From assembly GCF_037201815.1 (NCBI RefSeq), contig NZ_CP147407.1, positions 3,976,723 to 4,040,722 on the forward strand: a DNA stretch of 64,000 nucleotides, read 5' to 3'. Each line of letters starts with the position of its first letter. The stretch's first letter is position 1. The notes below the pieces were generated by a model. That model ran no database searches. It was not told the origin of the DNA and saw nothing but the letters and a program-made list of their open reading frames with translations. Position numbers and translations under genes: made by a program. Positions 61,441-64,000 of the stretch are shown here, piece after piece. This stretch comes from Metabacillus sp. FJAT-52054 (GTDB lineage Bacteria; Bacillota; Bacilli; Bacillales; Bacillaceae).

Positions 61441-62862
61441 TTAGGGCAGCGGAAGATAAATCTTCACAGTCGTTCCTTCGCCTTCTTCACTTTGAATATC
61501 CAATTTTCCATGATGGTTTTCGATGATGTTCAGGCTGGTCATAAGTCCTAGGCCGGTGCCTTTTTCTTTCGTTGAATAGAAGGGTTCGCCTATTTTAGCC
61601 AGCCTTTCCTGCGAGATTCCGCAGCCATTATCCTGAACTCTGATACAAATAAACTTCTCCTCTATTAATACCAATACAGAGACGGTTCCCTGTTCTTCTA
61701 ATGACTCCAAAGCGTTCCTTATTACATTTAAGAGGACTTGTTTTAAAGAGTTCTCATCCCCAACGATCAGCGGAACGGTTTTAAGCTTCAGGGTAAGCTG
61801 CTTATTTTCCATGGATGCTTCCGTTTGCATGAGATTTACGACTTGTTCAACGAGCTGATCCATGTGAATGGTATCCATTTTTCGATTATTTGGCTTTGCC
61901 ATAGATAAGAACTCTGTAATAATCGTTTCAATCCTCTTTATTTCGGTTAGGATGACTTCAATAAACGCTGGATTATATTCTTTAGTCTTGGACAATAAGG
62001 TTATAAACCCTTTAATTGGTGTAAGCGGGTTGCGGATCTCATGGGCTACCGCTGCGGCCATTTGCCCCACAATCGCAAGTCTTTCCGATTTTCTCAACAG
62101 CTCATATGTTTCAATTCTTTGCTGTACGTCTCTAGATATCGAAATGAGTTCGGTGAGTTCTCCCGTATTTTCATCAAGAACTGCCTTTATTTCTGTATCA
62201 ACCCAAATATAGGAGTCATCTGATCTTCTTACTCTATAGGAAACGACGGGCATAGCTTGTTTATTTGTTACGATTTGAAGATGATGGTTTTTGACTGTTT
62301 GTATATCCTCCGGATGAATGAAGTCATAAGGATCGCATCCAATAAGCTCACAAGGCTCATAGCCCAATAAGGTTTTGAACGAAGGCGAGATGTATTGGTA
62401 ACGTCCATTAACATCGTGAATCATAATCAAGTCGGATGAATGCTCCGCCAATAATCTGTATTTTTTCTCACTTTTTATTAGAGAGTCGCTTATGAGATAT
62501 TTTTCCGTTGAATCGATTACCTGTACATATAAAAATTGCTTATTATCGTCCTGGTCAGATAGTAGAGAAACGTTCAGTGTCCCGTGTAATTGCTTGCCAG
62601 ATTTATGAATATAGCATTTCTCTATCTGGTAATTGGATCTTTTTCCGGCTATTAACTCCCGCATCATGTGCAGATCCCGTTCATAATCCTCTTGAGGGGA
62701 AATATCTTTAAGAGTCTTCGTTGCCCATTCTTCTCTTGTATACCCTAAAAAATCGAAAAAAGCCTGGTTCTCGAACGTAGTTGCAAAATCTAAGGATGTT
62801 AGAATTTGCGGAACGTGAGACTGCTCAAATACTTCCCTAAATATTTCAGACCGTACCATCAT
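61441..62862 (-). CDS. PAS-domain sensor histidine kinase (sporulation-kinase-like)
   Basis: 473-residue soluble kinase. Two PAS domains (residues about 8-125 and 130-255, the second with SSDLIMIHDVNGRYQYISPS) precede HisKA (AAAVAHEIRNPLTPIKGFIT, with the phosphorylated His) and HATPase_c with N-box NVIRNALES, G1 VQDNGCG, F-box PFYSTKEKG and G2 GTGLGL. No membrane helix and no partner regulator gene next to it. This is the layout of the KinA/KinE group that feeds Spo0F, so an orphan sporulation-type kinase is plausible. RBS AGGAGG before ATG 62862. Confidence 0.87.
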   Translation of the reverse strand: MMVRSEIFREVFEQSHVPQILTSLDFATTFENQAFFDFLGYTREEWATKTLKDISPQEDYERDLHMMRELIAGKRSNYQIEKCYIHKSGKQLHGTLNVSLLSDQDDNKQFLYVQVIDSTEKYLISDSLIKSEKKYRLLAEHSSDLIMIHDVNGRYQYISPSFKTLLGYEPCELIGCDPYDFIHPEDIQTVKNHHLQIVTNKQAMPVVSYRVRRSDDSYIWVDTEIKAVLDENTGELTELISISRDVQQRIETYELLRKSERLAIVGQMAAAVAHEIRNPLTPIKGFITLLSKTKEYNPAFIEVILTEIKRIETIITEFLSMAKPNNRKMDTIHMDQLVEQVVNLMQTEASMENKQLTLKLKTVPLIVGDENSLKQVLLNVIRNALESLEEQGTVSVLVLIEEKFICIRVQDNGCGISQERLAKIGEPFYSTKEKGTGLGLMTSLNIIENHHGKLDIQSEEGEGTTVKIYLPLP

Positions 62863-62976
62863 AGCCTCCTAATCTTGCCTATTACATCAAGAATATTTTA
62901 CCAAATCCTAAGATGCTATACAAAAGAATTCCAGGCTGGCATTCTATTAAAAGACTTCACTCAAACGCTTCTAGCT

Positions 62977-63004
62977 TTGAATTACCGATTTTGTCCACTA
63001 TAAT
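62977..63004 (+). promoter_or_regulatory. Sigma-A promoter of katG
   Basis: TTGAAT, 16 bases, TATAAT; the start would fall near 63011. Confidence 0.6.
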
Positions 63005-63010
63005 ATAAAG

Positions 63011-63025
63011 TAAGAATTATCTTAA
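63011..63025 (+). promoter_or_regulatory. Possible PerR box at the katG promoter
   Basis: TAAGAATTATCTTAA resembles the PerR consensus TTATAATNATTATAA at about 10 of 14 defined positions and sits over the predicted transcription start, where peroxide-sensing repression would act. Confidence 0.4.
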
Positions 63026-63080
63026 TTGTCCAACTATTAATCTCGCAATTTATGGTCCAAAACTGGGAGGAGAGTTGTAA

Positions 63081-64000
63081 ATGGAAAATAACAATAAGCC
63101 TGATCAAAAGGAACATACGTCTGCCGGACAGTGTCCTGTCACTCACCACAAGGATAGTGCGATTACGACGTCAAAGGCTCCGCGGGGAACGACGAATAAG
63201 GAATGGTGGCCAAATCAGCTGAATTTAAACGTTCTTCGCCAGCATGACAAAAAATCCAATCCAATGGGAGAGGACTTTGATTACCGTGAAGAGTTCTTAA
63301 AGCTTGATTACGATGCGCTGAAAAAGGACCTTCATGTGCTGATGACAGACAGCCAGGATTGGTGGCCGGCTGATTATGGCCATTACGGTCCATTCTTTAT
63401 CCGCATGTCCTGGCATGCAGCAGGTACATATCGTACGGCGGACGGACGCGGAGGCGGCGGTTCAGGATCCCAGCGCTTTGCCCCTCTGAACAGCTGGCCG
63501 GATAACGTGAATCTTGATAAGGCCCGCCGTTTGCTGTGGCCTATTAAGCAAAAGTACGGAAACAAAATTTCCTGGGCGGACCTGCTTGTCTTAACCGGCA
63601 ACGTGGCTCTTGAATCCATGGGGTTAAAGACGTTTGGTTTTGCAGGCGGCCGCAAAGACATCTGGCATGCGGAGGAAGACGTGTATTGGGGTACGGAAAA
63701 AGAATGGCTGGCGGACAACCGTTATTCCGGCGACCGCGAGCTTGAGGATCCGCTTGCTGCTGTGCAAATGGGGCTCATCTATGTGAATCCTGAGGGACCA
63801 AATGGAAAGCCTGATCCGCTCGCAAGTGCCCGTGATATTCGCGATACCTTCGGACGGATGGCGATGAATGACGAGGAGACCGTGGCCCTTATAGCCGGAG
63901 GCCACACATTCGGGAAGGCCCACGGTGCAGGCGATCCGTCTCATGTCGGTGACGATCCGGAAGCAGCGGATCTCGAAACACAAGGCTTAGGCTGGCTTAG
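63081..64000 (+). CDS. katG: Catalase-peroxidase KatG, 5' part (continues beyond window)
   Basis: Bifunctional heme catalase-peroxidase detoxifying hydrogen peroxide. The window holds the first 306 codons. The active-site Arg-Trp-His triad is in FIRMSWHAAGTYR, the DGRGGGGSG loop follows, and the proximal heme His region is GGHTFGKAHGAGDPSHVG. RBS GGGAGGAGA precedes ATG 63081. The frame is open to the last base. A PerR-like box lies at the promoter. Confidence 0.95.
   Translation, partial: MENNNKPDQKEHTSAGQCPVTHHKDSAITTSKAPRGTTNKEWWPNQLNLNVLRQHDKKSNPMGEDFDYREEFLKLDYDALKKDLHVLMTDSQDWWPADYGHYGPFFIRMSWHAAGTYRTADGRGGGGSGSQRFAPLNSWPDNVNLDKARRLLWPIKQKYGNKISWADLLVLTGNVALESMGLKTFGFAGGRKDIWHAEEDVYWGTEKEWLADNRYSGDRELEDPLAAVQMGLIYVNPEGPNGKPDPLASARDIRDTFGRMAMNDEETVALIAGGHTFGKAHGAGDPSHVGDDPEAADLETQGLGWL

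Overview
The window is chromosomal DNA of a low-GC Gram-positive bacterium of the family Bacillaceae. The support is direct: many proteins read like Bacillus subtilis or B. cereus group relatives (IolS, DbpA/YxiN, YocS, YkhA, PepT, HtpG, the B. anthracis-type prolyl 4-hydroxylase, DUF3900). Ribosome binding sites are strong GGAGG-like, TTG and GTG starts are common, and the control elements (T-box, SAM-I riboswitch, CIRCE, Fur-like box, cre-like sites) are Firmicutes types. Species cannot be fixed from the sequence. No rRNA, tRNA, intact insertion sequence, prophage or CRISPR array was seen.

Layout. 0-4 kb: an RlmI-like rRNA methyltransferase, then a leftward cassette that looks like a plasmid type II partition system. 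It has an actin-like ParM-family ATPase, a small ParR-like protein, and upstream a cluster of 12 near-palindromic hexamers (GTATAC, GTGTAC, GTAAAC) resembling a parC centromere. 4-10 kb: DUF2252 protein, CidR-like LysR regulator, YkhA-like thioesterase, small proteins, a DinB protein with a damaged or unusual start, and an amino-acid permease. 10-16 kb: starch and maltodextrin use (cytosolic alpha-amylase, neopullulanase-type enzyme, AraC regulator) and IolS, followed by a 20-bp tandem repeat array. 16-24 kb: YocS transporter, peptidase T, an AlkD-like protein, a hydrolase, a lipoprotein, the DbpA helicase, DUF3900 and an RQC-like DNA-binding protein. 24-32 kb: an overlapping DUF2339/DUF3999-like membrane pair, a diguanylate cyclase, and htpG preceded by a CIRCE element. 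32-39 kb: YeiH plus a divergent LysR regulator, the S-methylmethionine operon mmuP-mmuM behind a SAM-I riboswitch, and an aldo-keto reductase/TetR operon with a large palindrome. 39-44 kb: hydrolase, ABC transporter, and feoA-feoB plus a Cys-rich membrane protein behind a Fur-like box.

44-55 kb: a small secreted protein, a DUF421 protein, a cysteine-dioxygenase-like protein, a SWIM/SNF2 helicase, an oxidoreductase, a second DinB protein, the dead 3' end of a gluconate permease gene, a 127-bp tandem duplication with a strong palindrome, an RluF-type pseudouridine synthase, a YgjP-type metallopeptidase and a DUF1456 protein. 55-64 kb: a T-box-controlled, atypical arginyl-tRNA synthetase with a CGG (Arg) specifier, a 21-bp repeat array, a prolyl 4-hydroxylase gene with a cre-like site, malate:quinone oxidoreductase, a decayed FecCD-type permease, a PAS histidine kinase, and the start of katG, which runs off the window.

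Most genes are housekeeping or nutrient genes in short operons with clear hairpin terminators. The points most worth a second look are the chromosomal partition-like cassette, the T-box plus atypical ArgRS pair, CIRCE upstream of htpG, the two related intergenic repeat arrays, and two gene remnants marking lost gluconate and siderophore uptake.
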